From Fratercula arctica (Eukaryota > Chordata > Aves > Charadriiformes > Alcidae), in NCBI GenBank assembly GCA_947846985.1, contig CANTUZ010000001.1:110253757-110317756 (forward strand): DNA of 64,000 nt. Reading direction: 5' to 3'. The first letter of the stretch is position 1. Each line of letters starts with the position of its first letter. The translations under genes were made by a program, and so were the position numbers. This document shows positions 1 to 12,973 of the stretch, in pieces. A model generated the notes under the pieces. That model was not told where the DNA came from, did not search any database, and saw nothing but the letters and a program-made list of their open reading frames with translations.

Positions 1-1405
1 TGGACTGGAGGGTAGCAAATGTAGCACCCATCTACAAAAAAGGCAGAAAGGAGGATCCGGGAAACTATAGACCTGTCAGTCTGACTTTGGTAGCAGGGAA
101 GGTCATGGAGCAGATCATCTTGAGTGCCATTAAAAGTCATATAATGGGCAACAAGGGGATCAGGCCTAGTCAGCATGGGTTTATGAAAGGCAGGTCCTGC
201 CTGATGAACCTGATCTCCTTCTATGACAAGATGACCTGATTATTGGATGAGGGAAAGGCTGTGGATGTTGTCTACCTAGACTTTCGAAAAGCATTTGACA
301 CTGTTCCCCATAGAATTCTCATGGAAAAACTGGCTGCTCGTGGCCTGGATGAGCATACGATCTGCTGGATCAAGCACTGGCTGGATGGGAGGTCCCAAAG
401 AGTGGTGGTCAATGGAGTTAAATCCAGCTGGAGACCGGTCACAAGTGGTGTCCCTCAGGGCTCAGCGTTGGGACCATTTCTGTTTAACATCTTTATTGAT
501 GATCTTGATAAGGACATAGAGTGTATCATCAGTAAGTTTGCAGGTGACACGAAGCTAAGCGGGAGTGTTGATCTGCATGAGGATAGGGAGAGTCTACAGA
601 GAGACTTGGATAGATTGGACCGATGGGCCAACACTAATGGAATGAGCCAGGTCCTGCACTTGGGACACAACAACCCCATGCAGCACTACAGGCTTGGGGA
701 AGTGTGGCTGGAGAGCTGCCTGGCAGAAAAGGACCTGGGGGTTCTAATTGACAAGCGGCTGAATGTGAGCCAGCAGTGTGCCCAGGTGGCCAAGAAAGCC
801 AATGGCATCCTGGCTTGTATTAGAAATAGTGTGACCAGCAGAAGTAGGGAGGTGATTGTCCCCCTGTACTCAGCACTGGTGAGGCCACACCTTGAGTATT
901 GTGTCCAGTTGTGGGCACCTCAATACGAGAGAGATATCGAGGTGCTGGAGCGAGTGCAGAGGAAGGCAACGAAGCTGGTGAAGGGCCTGCAGAATAAAAC
1001 TTATGAGGAGCGATTGAAGGAGCTGGGACTGTTTAGTTTGAGGAAGAGGAGGCTGAGGGAAGACCTCATCACTCTCTACAACTACTTGAAAGGACATTGT
1101 AGAGAGGTTGGTGCTGATCTCTTCTCACAGGTAACTAGCGATAGAACAAGAGGGAATGGCTTTAAGCTGCAACAGGGTAGGTTTAGACTGGACATTAGGA
1201 AAAAAATCTTCACAGGAAGAGTGGTCAGACACTGGAATAGGCTGCCCGGGGAGGTGGTGGAGCCACCATCCCTGAATGTGTTTAAGAGTCGTTTAGATGT
1301 GGTGTTAGGGGATATGGTGTAGGGGAGAACTTTGTAGAGTGGGGTTGATGGTTGGACTCGATGATCCCAAGGGTCTTTTCCAACCTAAATGATTCTATGA
1401 TTCTA
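1..1405 (+). mobile_element. CR1 LINE, 3' portion of ORF2 plus 3' UTR, cut by the window edge
   Basis: This is a non-LTR retrotransposon of the CR1 clade. One reading frame can be followed from position 3 to 1322, opening with the conserved stretch before the reverse transcriptase core (DWRVANVAPIYKKG) and then [21 protein letters not shown] and [11 protein letters not shown]. After the stop come about 80 bases of 3' UTR with the typical block GGACTCGATGATCCCAAGGG, and the element ends at about 1405 in two ATTCTATG-like octamers. That tail is how CR1 ends, instead of poly(A). The 5' part lies outside the window, so full length cannot be judged. The frame holds one stop, one catalytic change and one small deletion, so this copy is dead. 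Confidence 0.95.
3..1322 (+). pseudogene. CR1 ORF2 reverse transcriptase, C-terminal two thirds, inactivated
   Basis: In live CR1 this protein nicks the target with its endonuclease and copies the RNA by target-primed reverse transcription. The endonuclease would be to the left of the window. Fingers and palm motifs are present. The catalytic F-A-D-D box reads F-A-G-D: the codon at 543-545 is GGT where GAT is expected, so one catalytic aspartate is lost. A TGA at 237-239 interrupts the frame where the family normally has arginine, consistent with CGA to TGA decay at a CpG. About seven residues are missing after N-G-M near 640-650, where the family has a K-F-N-K-type segment. Downstream the thumb and C-terminal region ([20 protein letters not shown]) is well kept and ends at TAG 1320-1322. 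Confidence 0.93.
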
Positions 1406-3995
1406 ATATCTGTTATACCACATGGCGTAACGCTGTAGCAGCATGGTGATGCCTTTCCACAATGTCCTTTCTTTTTTTTTTCTCTCATTAGGAGATGGGT
1501 TTATAATTACCATCTGGGACATTTGATTTAGAGGCATTTTTATGTTCTGAGCTACTAGGAAGTTCTTCACTTTTTTGGGAGCTGAAGGGAGAAAGATAGA
1601 GGAAGGAAGGAAGGGGGATGGAATTTCTTTTGTTTAAAGCAAGAGTTATAGGAAAAGAGCTTACTTTTGAAGAACATTCCCATGGGGACATATGTCTTAA
1701 TTTTAAGATTTTGATTTTGAAAGTAAGGATTTCGCTATTTTGTACTGCATTTTGCCTTTTTAACAGTTAAAAATGTATTACCTTACACTTATTTCCGATC
1801 ATGCTGGGTATGTTTACAGTTGAAACGTATATACTTTTCTACATAAGAAAGTTCTGTCAAGTTGTTTTCAGACCCAGATATATTTTGGAGAAAAAAAGTA
1901 GAGGAAATATTTTACTTAGCAGTAGCTGTCCACAACAATTTCAATCATGTACTAAACTAAAAATAGAAGAGAACATTTTGTTATATTCCTGACACGTTAG
2001 CAATAAAAGTGTGTTATTACTACTACTATCACGTAGTGATACAAAAGAAATAAAAATGTCATATGTGTAGAGTAAAATTGTACTTTAAAAATCTAATTTT
2101 TTTTTTAATAACATTTTTTAACTCTTCTATCATTTCATTTTTATGGAAAATGTAAGCATCTCCTTTAATTCTGAGGGGAAATTAAAATAGTGACAAGCAC
2201 AGGATTTCTAGCAGCTGCAACTGCATTAAGTGTTATTAAGTCAGCTTTTAAACTTATGGATATAAAGTTCTATATTAAGGGCTTACCAAAATCCTATCTG
2301 ACTGTACTGCTTTAGAAATAAAACTTTGACGTACAGCAATGCATCTTATCAATTCAGCAACTGATGAGATCTTACGTGATAAATAAGTAATTAACTCCTC
2401 AGTAAGTATCAATAACTAACGCAGTAGTAATACCTACCAATTTAGCAGCTACATCCTTGAAAGAGGATCTGGAGGCTGTCCCTGCTTTTGCAGTTGTGTG
2501 CTGAAGAGCAAACTGATGAGCTAGAAAAATACCTGTCCACACCAGCGTTTGCCTTACCAGCTTAAAACTCTCTTAAAACCATATGAGAAAGAGCCCTGCT
2601 CCCATGGTAGGCTTCTGTCTTACGCTGTTGATACCAGAGAACAAGAACTGTCCAGGTCCCTGATTTTAAGACTCATCTTATCATACCTTTAGCTCATCAG
2701 TTAACCTGAAACCAGCCTTGACATCCAAGGTGTGTTAAGGTAGAAGTAATGATGCAATTTATTCATTTTACTTAAAACATCAAGTATTAGCAAGCCTACA
2801 GAAAGACATATGCATATAAGGAAACGTTCCTTACAGCTACCTGTACTTTAGTTAATTTCTAAGAAGCTTCATTCTTGCTTTTTCCAACTAACCAGCTGCT
2901 GTGACAGATGATCAAAGACTCACAGCCTACTCAGCCTTCACCTGAAGAACTTTTTCCACTGGACCATATCTTTGCTAGGATACATGTAACCTTTTATGTT
3001 CAAAGTCTCCCCAGGATGCTTCTCAGACTCAGACCTTTCATGCACAAATATTTCACAATTCATAACTTAATCAGGTTAATTTCACCACTTTTCTAACAAA
3101 ACTACTAACTGTCTTGGCCTAATTTAAGAAATATGCATGCCCATTGGAAATGGCAAGGTGGAACCAAGAAACCTGTAAGATATTAAGAGTTGTAACCTCT
3201 TTTTTAAATTGAAATCAATATCTCACACTAACATATATTAATACAATATACTGTATGGTCATATGAACAAGAACTATGCACAGGCTTGATTTTAAATTCT
3301 TTTTTGAGTTAAAGGCATTAGTTAATTTAGGGTGAATAATCTCTTAACCAAATTTTTATTTATGCTACTTTCATGTAATGTTTCAGTTTACATAGATACA
3401 ACATTTGCTTTCCGCAGGAAATACCCATATCATTTATTTTGTAGATCGATGCAATTTTAGGGAGTGTCAGATTTCACTGCGTAATTCTTAGTAAGTTTTG
3501 TGATTAGAAAAGTTGTTAAAGAAAGAATCTGTAGAAGGAACCGAGAGGTTAAAAATCTTAGACTGTAATTTATAGTGTAGTAGGCTACCTTGAATGCCTT
3601 CATACTTCTTTGCAGAAAGAATAATTTAGGAAAGAAGGTGCTTAGGGAATTTACTAGAAATGGAAGAGTATCTTTGCCTTGTAGCCATGCTTAATCACGG
3701 TATTAAATTTTTCTCTTCTGAAGCTGTCACCTTGCTGAGGTTCACAAATTCTCCCTTAAGAGACATCTGTATTGAATGCATTTCAAAAAAATGAGCTGAA
3801 AGACGGATATGAAGAGGGTGTCTTATGAAGAGGGTAATATGAGGAGCTGATTAAAACACCAGCTTTGGCTGCTACATAGAGTTGTTTTCTTCACTTTCTC
3901 TGTTAAGATACCACCATTGCTCTTGCACAGACTTAAAAGAAAAGATCAGATAAAAGTTAGAAAAAAGTGATGTAGGAAATGTGATGGGACTGTAA
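1406..3995. other. Non-coding A+T-rich stretch, nothing recognised
   Basis: Several open frames of 60-70 codons occur here, but none shows a domain, a splice-bounded exon or coding-like composition. There is a short T run near 2099-2107 and a small palindrome, TATCACGTAGTGATA, near 2028. I see no repeat family other than the CR1 ending at 1405. Confidence 0.6.
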
Positions 3996-4082
3996 AAGAA
4001 AAAAGAAAGAAAGAAAAAAAAAAAACAAACAAGAAAGCTGAATATTCCAGTGGGTTAAAAAAAAAAAAAAAAAAAAAAAAAA
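3996..4082. repeat. A-rich low-complexity tract with an A26 run
   Basis: An AAAG-type stretch is followed by A12, a short break, and then a run of 26 A at 4057-4082. No polyadenylation signal or gene-like sequence lies immediately upstream, so there is no support for a processed pseudogene. Confidence 0.85.
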
Positions 4083-6602
4083 GATACAGATACAAAAAAG
4101 CCCCTGGGATTTAAATTTGTTTTCAGAAGACTATGCAGTAAAGAGAAAAATGGGAAGGGGGAGAGGGAAAGAACTAGATACAACTGGAAAAAATTAAAAG
4201 GCGGCAAAATTTTAAAGATTACAAAAGCAAGTTTGGAACACAAATCACTTGAAGTGATTAGCTTAATATTTAGTTCAATGATTCTCAAAGAGAAAAGGCT
4301 TCTAAGTAATTATATCTTCTGAATATGAGACTTGAGCTACTTTGAAAGTTTTATTCAAGGACAGAAATTATCTTGAGGAAAAGGAAGGGATTTTTGGAGA
4401 GAATAACAGCTTTAGACAACATGTACAGCTACAGAAAGGTTAAAATGGAAAAAGGAACTAAAAAAAGGATCAAAGAGAAATTAAGATAAGAAAGTCAGTG
4501 AGAATAAGGGACTTTTCAACCTTTTACTCAAATGCAGAATGAAGAAAGGAAACAGGAAATGAATACAAATCAGGGACTTTCTTGACAGAACAAAGTTGAG
4601 CATTAAAGGCAAATCTATCATCTCAAACACATATGTTTGCACTCAGTTTTGGTACTTCAGCTTTCAGACATGACATTGAAATAGAGAATTCTCATTGAAT
4701 TAGTAACTTTGAGCAAAATACATCTCTTAAGTCATCATGTTACAAGGGCAAAATTGTGTTTTAAATTAACCTAATACATGCGACAGCATGTAATTGCATT
4801 GCTTCAAAATCAGTCCAAGAAGAGGAGGGTGGCTCAGTCACATAGCCCCTTCCTATTATCTGCTTGGTTAAGGGCAAGGTACTACCATTTACTTAAATAT
4901 TCTTAAAAAGAACTTTTATCAGTGCATTTTGTTTTGTGGGAATGCAGAAATTCAGATAGCCTTAGTCTGCAATGGAGCAGAATAAATGCATTGCTTGTTG
5001 TCCCCAGTTTTCTTCAATAGTTTCCTGAGCACCAGGAAAAGTAAGCGAGAAGTGCCAGACAGGAAAAGCCTACTCCCTCACCTAACCTCAGGGGATGCTA
5101 AAAAGGGACCACAGAAAGGCACCTTTGAGGAGTCAGTGACCTTTCTATTTGCTCAGGGGAGACAGACGGAGCATAGATCAGAAGAGAGATGTGTATAAGT
5201 TGTAATAAAGAAGGAGATGGAACAAGCTTCCTGGTCATGAGATATCATCTTCTCCTGCTCTTCCCTATTTGTACTGGGGTGGTCCTATTGCAGTTGCTGG
5301 AGGTCTGGAGAAGGGCTGTAGGAGCAGTGGAGAATTGGAGGGAAAGGACAGACTCCACTTAATGCTCTTCTCCTCTTGCCCTGCTCCTACCACATCAGCT
5401 ATAACAGATCCCAGGAAACAAGAACGGGACCTGGCATCACTGATACTATAAAATGCTCTGTACTTCTCTATGGTATATGCCTGCTCCTACTAATTTATTT
5501 CCCTTTCCCACTATGAAACGTTCACGGGGACTTCTGGTCCTTGTCCTTTGTGTGTATCCAGCACTCACTGCAAAGTGGTATGTAGGGCAGCAGCCTGATT
5601 CATTGGCCTTTGGAGATCTTTAACTCTCAGCTCTCAGGCCTCAGTCTGAAGCTATCTGCTCTAATGAACATATACTTATCTAAATACAGACATAATTTTC
5701 CTTTGTTTGTAATATTATACATTTTTCAGTACTGAGGACTCTGCAAGAGATGGTCCCATCTCTAAATCTAGGCAGTTAAAACAAAGAAATACAAGAGACA
5801 CAGAAAGGTCAGAATAAAACCAAAACCCGCTCACCCTTCTATTAACAGAAAAAGTGAGAGACAAATCCTGCATTTTAATTGCCGGCACAGTGATTTAGGT
5901 CTGTGTCCCCCACCCCATTCTATCTTTTTGGAGTATTATATCTTGGTCAATCTTACAATTTTATTTTGCCCCCGCCACAGTTTTGATAGGAAGTATTTAA
6001 ACAGCTGTGTTGGTCCATGGACTGTCTGCAGATCACTGATTGTCTAACTTTGCAGTCAATCATAAGGCTGAAAGAATTTATTTTCAGAAAGCAGAAATTA
6101 AAATAGTTCTTTGTTCACATAATAGCAATGCAAAGACATTTTAAAGACATGCTTTAGGTCTAAACGTCAAGTTGAATTTTCATTCCAGATAACCATTTTA
6201 AGCGGCAGATTTTTGTTTGATTTTTTGACACTCAGAAAAGTTTCCATATTCTCTTCTTTAGTCACAAATTTCAGTAATGGAGGAGAAGCCATAAACAAAA
6301 GGTTGTAAGAGGTAAATCTTGAAAGCATTTGACAAAGTGCACAATTAGCACTTTAAAACACCAAGCCACACAGATCGCGGTGTGTATCCCAGTGGAGGTA
6401 TTTTATATCAGCAAAAACTTCAAACCATTCTTTCAACTTAAAACTCAAAATATCTTAAAAAAAAAAAATTTAAAAAAATCTGTAGTTCAGAAGGATGTTT
6501 TGTCCATCTACACTGAAGTGAAGGAGTCAGGTCAGGGACCATCATCAGTGCTAGCAATCCTGGTTATAATTTGTAGGGAAATAGGCTAAAGCCAGAGAAT
6601 TT
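4083..6602. other. Non-coding, nothing recognised
   Basis: Mostly unique A+T-rich sequence. A slightly more G+C-rich patch at about 5000-5450 carries two short plus-strand open frames without recognisable content. I could not tie this patch to any transposon family. Confidence 0.5.
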
Positions 6603-6650
6603 AAAAAAAAAAAAAAAAAAAAAAGAAAAAGAAAAAGAAAAAAAAAGAAG
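6603..6650. repeat. A22 run followed by GAAAAA repeats
   Basis: A pure A run at 6603-6624 passes into about three GAAAAA units and further A-rich sequence. This is a simple repeat of a kind prone to length variation. Confidence 0.85.
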
Positions 6651-6939
6651 CAGAGGCAGCATTAATAGATGAATAGGAGAAACCATGATCTCTGAAGGCA
6701 ATGGCAACTTACAGCTTCCCACCTCTGCAAGACTTCCCTGTCTCCTGAAGGTGAAACAGGGTCAACAGGGCCTGTAGAGCCAGAGTACACAAAAGCAATC
6801 TGTATGCATGCATCGTGATTAGATAATCCACCATCAGGGCATCTGCCAATATGTCAGTCAGGGCTAGAAAATGATATAGCAGTGTAGGCAAACCTTTTAT
6901 GTACAGTAAAACTTCAGTCATCGTCATCCTCCCCTGCCT

Positions 6940-6980
6940 TTGTTGTTTGTTTGTTTTTTTGTTTGTTTTTTTTTTTTTTT
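6940..6980. repeat. G/T-only tract ending in T15
   Basis: TTTGTTTGTTTG-like units lead into a T run at 6966-6980. It belongs to a series of A/C-only or G/T-only tracts spread over the window. Confidence 0.8.
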
Positions 6981-9900
6981 AAACAGCTTGCATGATTTTG
7001 GTAATCATTTCCATCTGGCTTAAAACTGCTTGAAACATAATGTTGCATATGAAAGCACATCTAGAATTAGTTAGAGTCCCGCATCTGCAATTACATTTTC
7101 AGCATATCTGAAACCAGAAGCCAAATCTTGATGACAGAATTCACAGAGCGAAATCTTAGTTTAACCTTGGGAAGATGAAAATACCATAATTTAATATTCA
7201 TTGACCCGCCATCTTTGTTTTGATCAATATTAATTTCTGATGTTAATAAATCTTTACACTATGCCAAGGACAGGTCAGTCAATAATTGCTTATCATAGAA
7301 TAAAAATGCAAGATTATATTTTCATTTTTCACATTTCACACACAGCGATTATCAGCATTAAAGTTCACCAAAGTTTATAAAAGCATCTGTCTCAGGCTCC
7401 ACCAGGTAAAAACAAAACTTTCTAGGCAGCCATGGTTGATTTGAACACCACAGAAAATTTGAGTTTTTTCTCAATGAGCCACAAAGTACCACCTCATTTA
7501 ATACCTGTTATGTTGCAAGGAGGTTATTCCATATGGACAATCAATAGACACATAGCTCAAAGTTTCTCATCGAGAAACTATTTAGTAGACTCAGATCTAA
7601 CAACTGAACACCATTCTTAAATTTTAGGCTAGCTAAACATTTCAAGATTTCATTCCCTTATGTTCACTTAGACTTCAGGCATCGAAAGAGAGCTCCTGAC
7701 TATACTTAAGGCAGTGCCAAAATTCCCACTGGTTTCAACCGGGACGGGGTCTCTCCCTAGGGAAATGAAGACAACTGTCAGTAATATTGAGAAAGCAGCC
7801 AAAAGGCTAAAATAGCCAATAGTTAATTACTGTATTTAATTTCCAAGTATCCTAGTTTTGCCTCTAAAAACTGTGCCTGCTCTACCAGTGTTACTTCTGT
7901 CTGGCACTGGTGAACGAACATGTTTAATGGGATGGTGGTGTCATGATAACAGGTCACGCAGATGAGAAGGCAATACATAATGACTTGACATATTAATGGT
8001 ATGGTTCCTCCAATTCCAGTCCTAACAGGATTTTTTAGGCCCGTATGTAGGCGATTCACAAAGTTTACTGCACAAATAAGTTTAACTGGTAACTCCGCTT
8101 TTTAAGTTAGATTCCATATAAGTTAGTGACTTTTGACTTTGGTGATTAACCTTTCTAATGGGATGTCAGATGTTCACAGGGGCAAACAATCAATCGGTGC
8201 AATATTCAAACCTCTTCATCAATGACTACAGCAGTGGCTCTTTATCACCTAGTCAGCAATCTCCTGCTTTTAGCCATCAGCCACAGAAAAGCTGCTTTAG
8301 TTCACTACCATTTTTGCCTTTTTGACACTAGATAGCGTGCCTTTTATAGATAGCTAGAAAAGAGGCAGAATGTTACTTAGTTTTCTGATACTTGTCTTTT
8401 GATAGAGCCTTTGGTCTTTTTGCTAAAAAAAATGAAATCATCATCTGATTTTACTGAAATCTAATTTATATCTAAGTTAATTATGCAGCCAACGACCCTC
8501 AAGGGATTACGTGGGAAGTCAATGGTACATTCTTTATCATCATAAATATTGTATTACTTCAAATGCACTTTGGAAATTCCATTCTCAGCATTTCTTAATG
8601 ATATTCAGAATTCCAGGACAGAGCAGACACTTATCATCCAATGTTAGAACAAGTTCTACTGCTTGTGTATTATTTTTTCAATTACTCCAATATCAATCTT
8701 CCTTTATACTTCAAGAATCCAGTAAAAGATAATATTTTTATGCTAGTCAAAGGATTGCTGAAATTTCTATTTAAATGCTTTTGATCAAAAAATTTATAAC
8801 AGTTGCAAAGCTTTTACCATAGTAAGAAAAAGCCTGTACACAATATTTTAGCCCATTAAAAAAAAAAAAAAAAACAAGCCAACCAGCAAAAACCCAACAT
8901 ACTTTCAGATATGCGTATTAATCTGTTTTCTTCTTAATACACAAAAATGCTACTAGGCTTGTACATGCCTGAATTAAAACAAATCCACCAGTTGTGGAGG
9001 AAGATTTTATTTCATGCCTGCAAAATGAGTACACAAAGCAATTTAAGTGCAATAATTATTTTCTTCATTTAAAAGTCTTTCCTTGTGGACCTCTATTCAG
9101 GATTGCTTTTAGGATGTCTCTCTAGCTGACTTGCCACAGCTCCTTCATTTTTAAGGATGTGCTTGTTCCTGAAACTGCTATGCTTGGTAACTACTTAAAT
9201 GCTTCACTGTTAGTTGCCGGGTAATTACTTTTACAAAAAACAACCAACCAACCAACCCAGCTTGATACAAACACCCGATCTGCATTCTTTTTCCTTAGGG
9301 CCCCTAGTCTGTAAAGACACAAATGGAACTTGTTCCTGCGAAGAGCAAATTATGCAAGTGCTTTAAAAGGAAAGGGCTGTGCAAATCCCCCAGTCACAGG
9401 CAGAAGATAAAAATCACCTTTAAATTGTATTTGATGGACACATTAATGGACACGCTGCTGTTCATTATGAGGATTCACAATATAAAATCTGAGCTGAAAA
9501 TGTAATGAAAAAGAGAGTGTGAGTGTGTCACAGAATTCTACCTATGTGTTTAGCGATGGACTATGTAGAGAACACATAACACTTGCTATTCACTGCAGAT
9601 TACTTTCATTACTCTACAGTTTATGTATCTCTCTTACCACAGCTATATAGCTGCTGGTTTGCCATCCTGTAAACAATGTTAAAGTCTGACCTGCAGCTGT
9701 GGCTTTCTTTTTGGTTCTTCAGGGACTGGCCTAAGGGTTGGGAATGGAACGGGACTTTGTTTTCATGGCTTCCCTCCCACCCCCACAGCACACACATTCG
9801 GTTTCCTCTCAGCTGCGCACAGGTCTGATAAGCACAGCTCCTGGGACTAACCATATCCCCAAAAGCCATGTGGAAACAGTGATGAAAGCTTCCTCAAACT

Positions 9901-12833
9901 GGCCATACCTCCTCTTGCATTTCAGAAACAGTGTGGGGAAAAGAAGATCAATGTATAAAGACTTTTTTGATAGGTTAAAATGGCTATACTCATTTCCCCA
10001 AACCAGCACAGAACAAGGTTATGATCCCAAATTCAACACTGCATCAGAATGACAGCTTCTAGAAATCGTTAAGATACTGCCTCCCCATCATAACTCAAGA
10101 TGCAAGTAGAAGTCATGTGTCCCAAAGAGGAGATGGAAAGAATGAAGCATGCAGCGTTCCTGAAATTAATCTAAGATAAAAGTTCCACATGGAGTAAGTT
10201 CTCAAACGTCGTTTATTTGTCGGTTCTTACTCACGCTCTATTTGTATCAGCACATTTCAGATTTTAACTATATTTCATCTGAAGTTTACATTAAGTGTGA
10301 CAACTGCTATTACTCAGGTGTAATTTAAAGTGTATGATTTTAGGTCTAGATGTGTAATAGGAGAGAATAAACAAGTAGTAAGAAAAGGAAAGTACAATGA
10401 TAAATGAAAATAGATTATACAAAGATGCAAAGATGTTTTTTTCAAATTCCAGAAATAATTCCTGTTCATTAATTTCAGACAGATCTTTTTAAATGGGCCT
10501 TGTTTTTCAGAAAAGTTTACAATAAAGTAATTATTTTTCTTTGTTTGAAATATATATTATTTCTTTTCTTTATTTGTTTTTAAAGACAGGCATTATTAAT
10601 TCAAGTTTAGAAGCTGATCAAAGCAGACTTTTTAAGAGGAGCTTTTATTTCTGTGGTTAAACAGAGAAGACACTATTGCACAGGTTTTTCCTATACTTTT
10701 GGATAGTGGATACTTCTTTACAGATTTTTATTAATCACAATAGAACCACATTCAATAATAACCAAATGGCGACTTCCATGACAGAGTTGAGAGACTGCAA
10801 ATGTAAAGAGGTGGAAAGTCTTTTTTCTTTTTCATCTTAGGCATGAAAAAAACCTCTTAAGGAATTTCTCACAACTTACATGATGATTGATCAACAGAAA
10901 AAAAATGTTATTGTCAGGCTAAGTTTACTAGTACCTTAAGTGAAAGAAGGCTTCACTTTTGGAAGGTTCTTGTACTGTCCTTCATTTATTGGGATTAACA
11001 TATTGTATGTCTTCATCTCCAGAAATCCTAGATCTATTTGTCTAGGGACACTGTTTCAGGAAGACTATCTGCACAGTACTGTCGTTACTTTCATGATCTA
11101 GAGCAGTTTTTTCAGTATACCTGAAAATACCTCCTAATCATTTTTTCTTTGTTAGATGCGCTTTTCTAAATCAGTATGGTTTGGGTGGGATAGCTATTTT
11201 AGGAGGGAAAGCTGCAACTAAAGAATCATCTTAAGGGGGGGGATTATTTGACAGGTCAATTGGGATCAGAAAACCCTAGAAACTGCAGAGAAAAAATCCA
11301 AACCCAAGCTTCACAGTTGAAAACAGCGGAGGATTCATCAAATTCTGAGGAGTCAGAGACTGGAAAGTGTTCATTGTCCTTCAGAGTGCTTCATGCTGCC
11401 TTTGCATTTCATTGACACTCCACTTAGTTCCTTAAACTGTTACTTAAAACACGCATTTATCTGTGGGAAGGGGGAGCTTTCCAGTTAAGCTAACTCCCAT
11501 GCTAGCTTCACCTCTAGCTCCCCTCCTCCCTTCCTGCAAAAATGTCAAAGCAAGGACCAGATCAGGTCTACGCACTGAAATGATCTCTCCATACAACACG
11601 CACAATTCCAGAGCCTAAAAAGAAAAGGCAAGTGTTTACTTCAAGGGAAGTTACTCAAAGTCAAAATTCAACCAGGAGGTTTGACCAAAGAAGCAATTCT
11701 GCTCTTTCCTTTCTCAGTCTTCATACATGGTGTCTGGTGGCCACATTGCCCTGAGCTAACGGATAAGGTGCTGTACCCCTTCGGCTTCGATTGCTTTGAG
11801 TTCATGTCAGATGACAGGTATGTGACAATACCTCTGGTGGCTCAGACCTGCCTAGCCTCCGTGGAAGATGCAGCTAGTAATGTTTCTGTCATGCGTCTAG
11901 GTCTCATCAGCACACACAAGTCAGGAGCCTCATCTGTGATCATTGATAACATTAACCTTATTCACTGCTAACCAAATGTAATTTTCCTTATAGGAAAATT
12001 AAGCTTAAAGTCACTGATATAATAAGGAGAAATTTCTGCTGACCCATTCATTCTTTGTCTAATATTGTAACTTATTAATAAAATTCAATAGACTTACATA
12101 GTCCTTTGCAAACATGTGTCTTTTTAATGCCTTATAAGAGTTGTATGACCTTAGTCTGAGCTACTTATCTGTCACAGAACTGCTGATTCCACATACTAAA
12201 GCTATCCATAGGTTTTCAGCATCTTTCTTGATTTGTGCTGACATTGTGCTTTCTATACTACATACCTCTTCCTTTATTATATATTGATTTTTATTCCTAT
12301 TTACTATACAATTGTTTTCATCTTTTTTATTTTACTAAGGTACTTACATCACATAAATTCATCTGTCATAGCTGAAGACAGTCTAATTCAATAAATTGTA
12401 CTTAGCTTCTAATATACGAAAACAGTGGTTTCATACAACATGCAGGTTACATGAAATAACAACATAAGCTCAACAAATTATAAGTGCCTTTATTGAAATA
12501 CAAATAGTTTCAAACCGCATTGCTTTTTACTGGTTAAATATTCTATTGAGATACTTTAAAATATAATGGTGAAGCTAGCCATGTATAAACATCGAGTATT
12601 TTGAAAATTGCAGCTTGATAGGAATTGGATCCACAAATAAAGCCAATTTATTTGACTAAAAGGGTAATTTCTTTCCAGATTTCCCTCAGCGACCTCTATG
12701 GTCATCTAATAAAAAAGGTTCCTTTATGTTCTGGGCGGCCGCTCTTTGCACAGTGTGTATAAATGCCACTCTTGACTATCCTAAAATCTGGGGAGCAGCA
12801 GTCTACCCTAGGTGTCCTTCTACACCCCCACAG
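6981..12833. other. Non-coding, mostly unique sequence with small simple repeats
   Basis: An A17 run lies at 8858-8874 and an AACC-type repeat at about 9236-9258. A perfect 9-bp stem-loop (arms TAATTTTCC and GGAAAATTA) lies at 11979-12001. Open frames of 96-104 codons near 9738-10052 and 11681-11971 show no family features and are judged to be chance. Confidence 0.5.
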
Positions 12834-12973
12834 CTGTACCAGGCATCCTATAGCCACAGCGAAAGGCTGAACCCCACAGAACACAAAGCTCAAGTCCTAC
12901 TCCCTGTGGACACCAAGACACAACAACCCACATTCTGCCATTATCGCCACAACTATGTTGTGGTGACCATAAG
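12834..12973 (+). other. Exon-like segment of unknown nature
   Basis: A 140-base segment sits between a pyrimidine-rich acceptor (CTTCTACACCCCCACAG) and a donor-like AAG|GTAGGG. It is open in one plus-strand frame, contains no family motif I recognise, and is more G+C-rich than its surroundings. It could be a non-coding RNA exon, an old repeat or a chance arrangement. The minus strand is also open in two frames here, which weakens a coding interpretation. Confidence 0.15.

Noticed and set aside
9738..10052. 104-codon plus-strand open frame
   Set aside because: No homologous family is recognised, the opposite strand is also open, and there is no exon structure.
11681..11971. 96-codon plus-strand open frame
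   Set aside because: It relies on a non-ATG start, matches no family and is flanked by ordinary A+T-rich DNA. I also weighed an old tRNA-derived SINE on the minus strand, but the box-like words were too weak.
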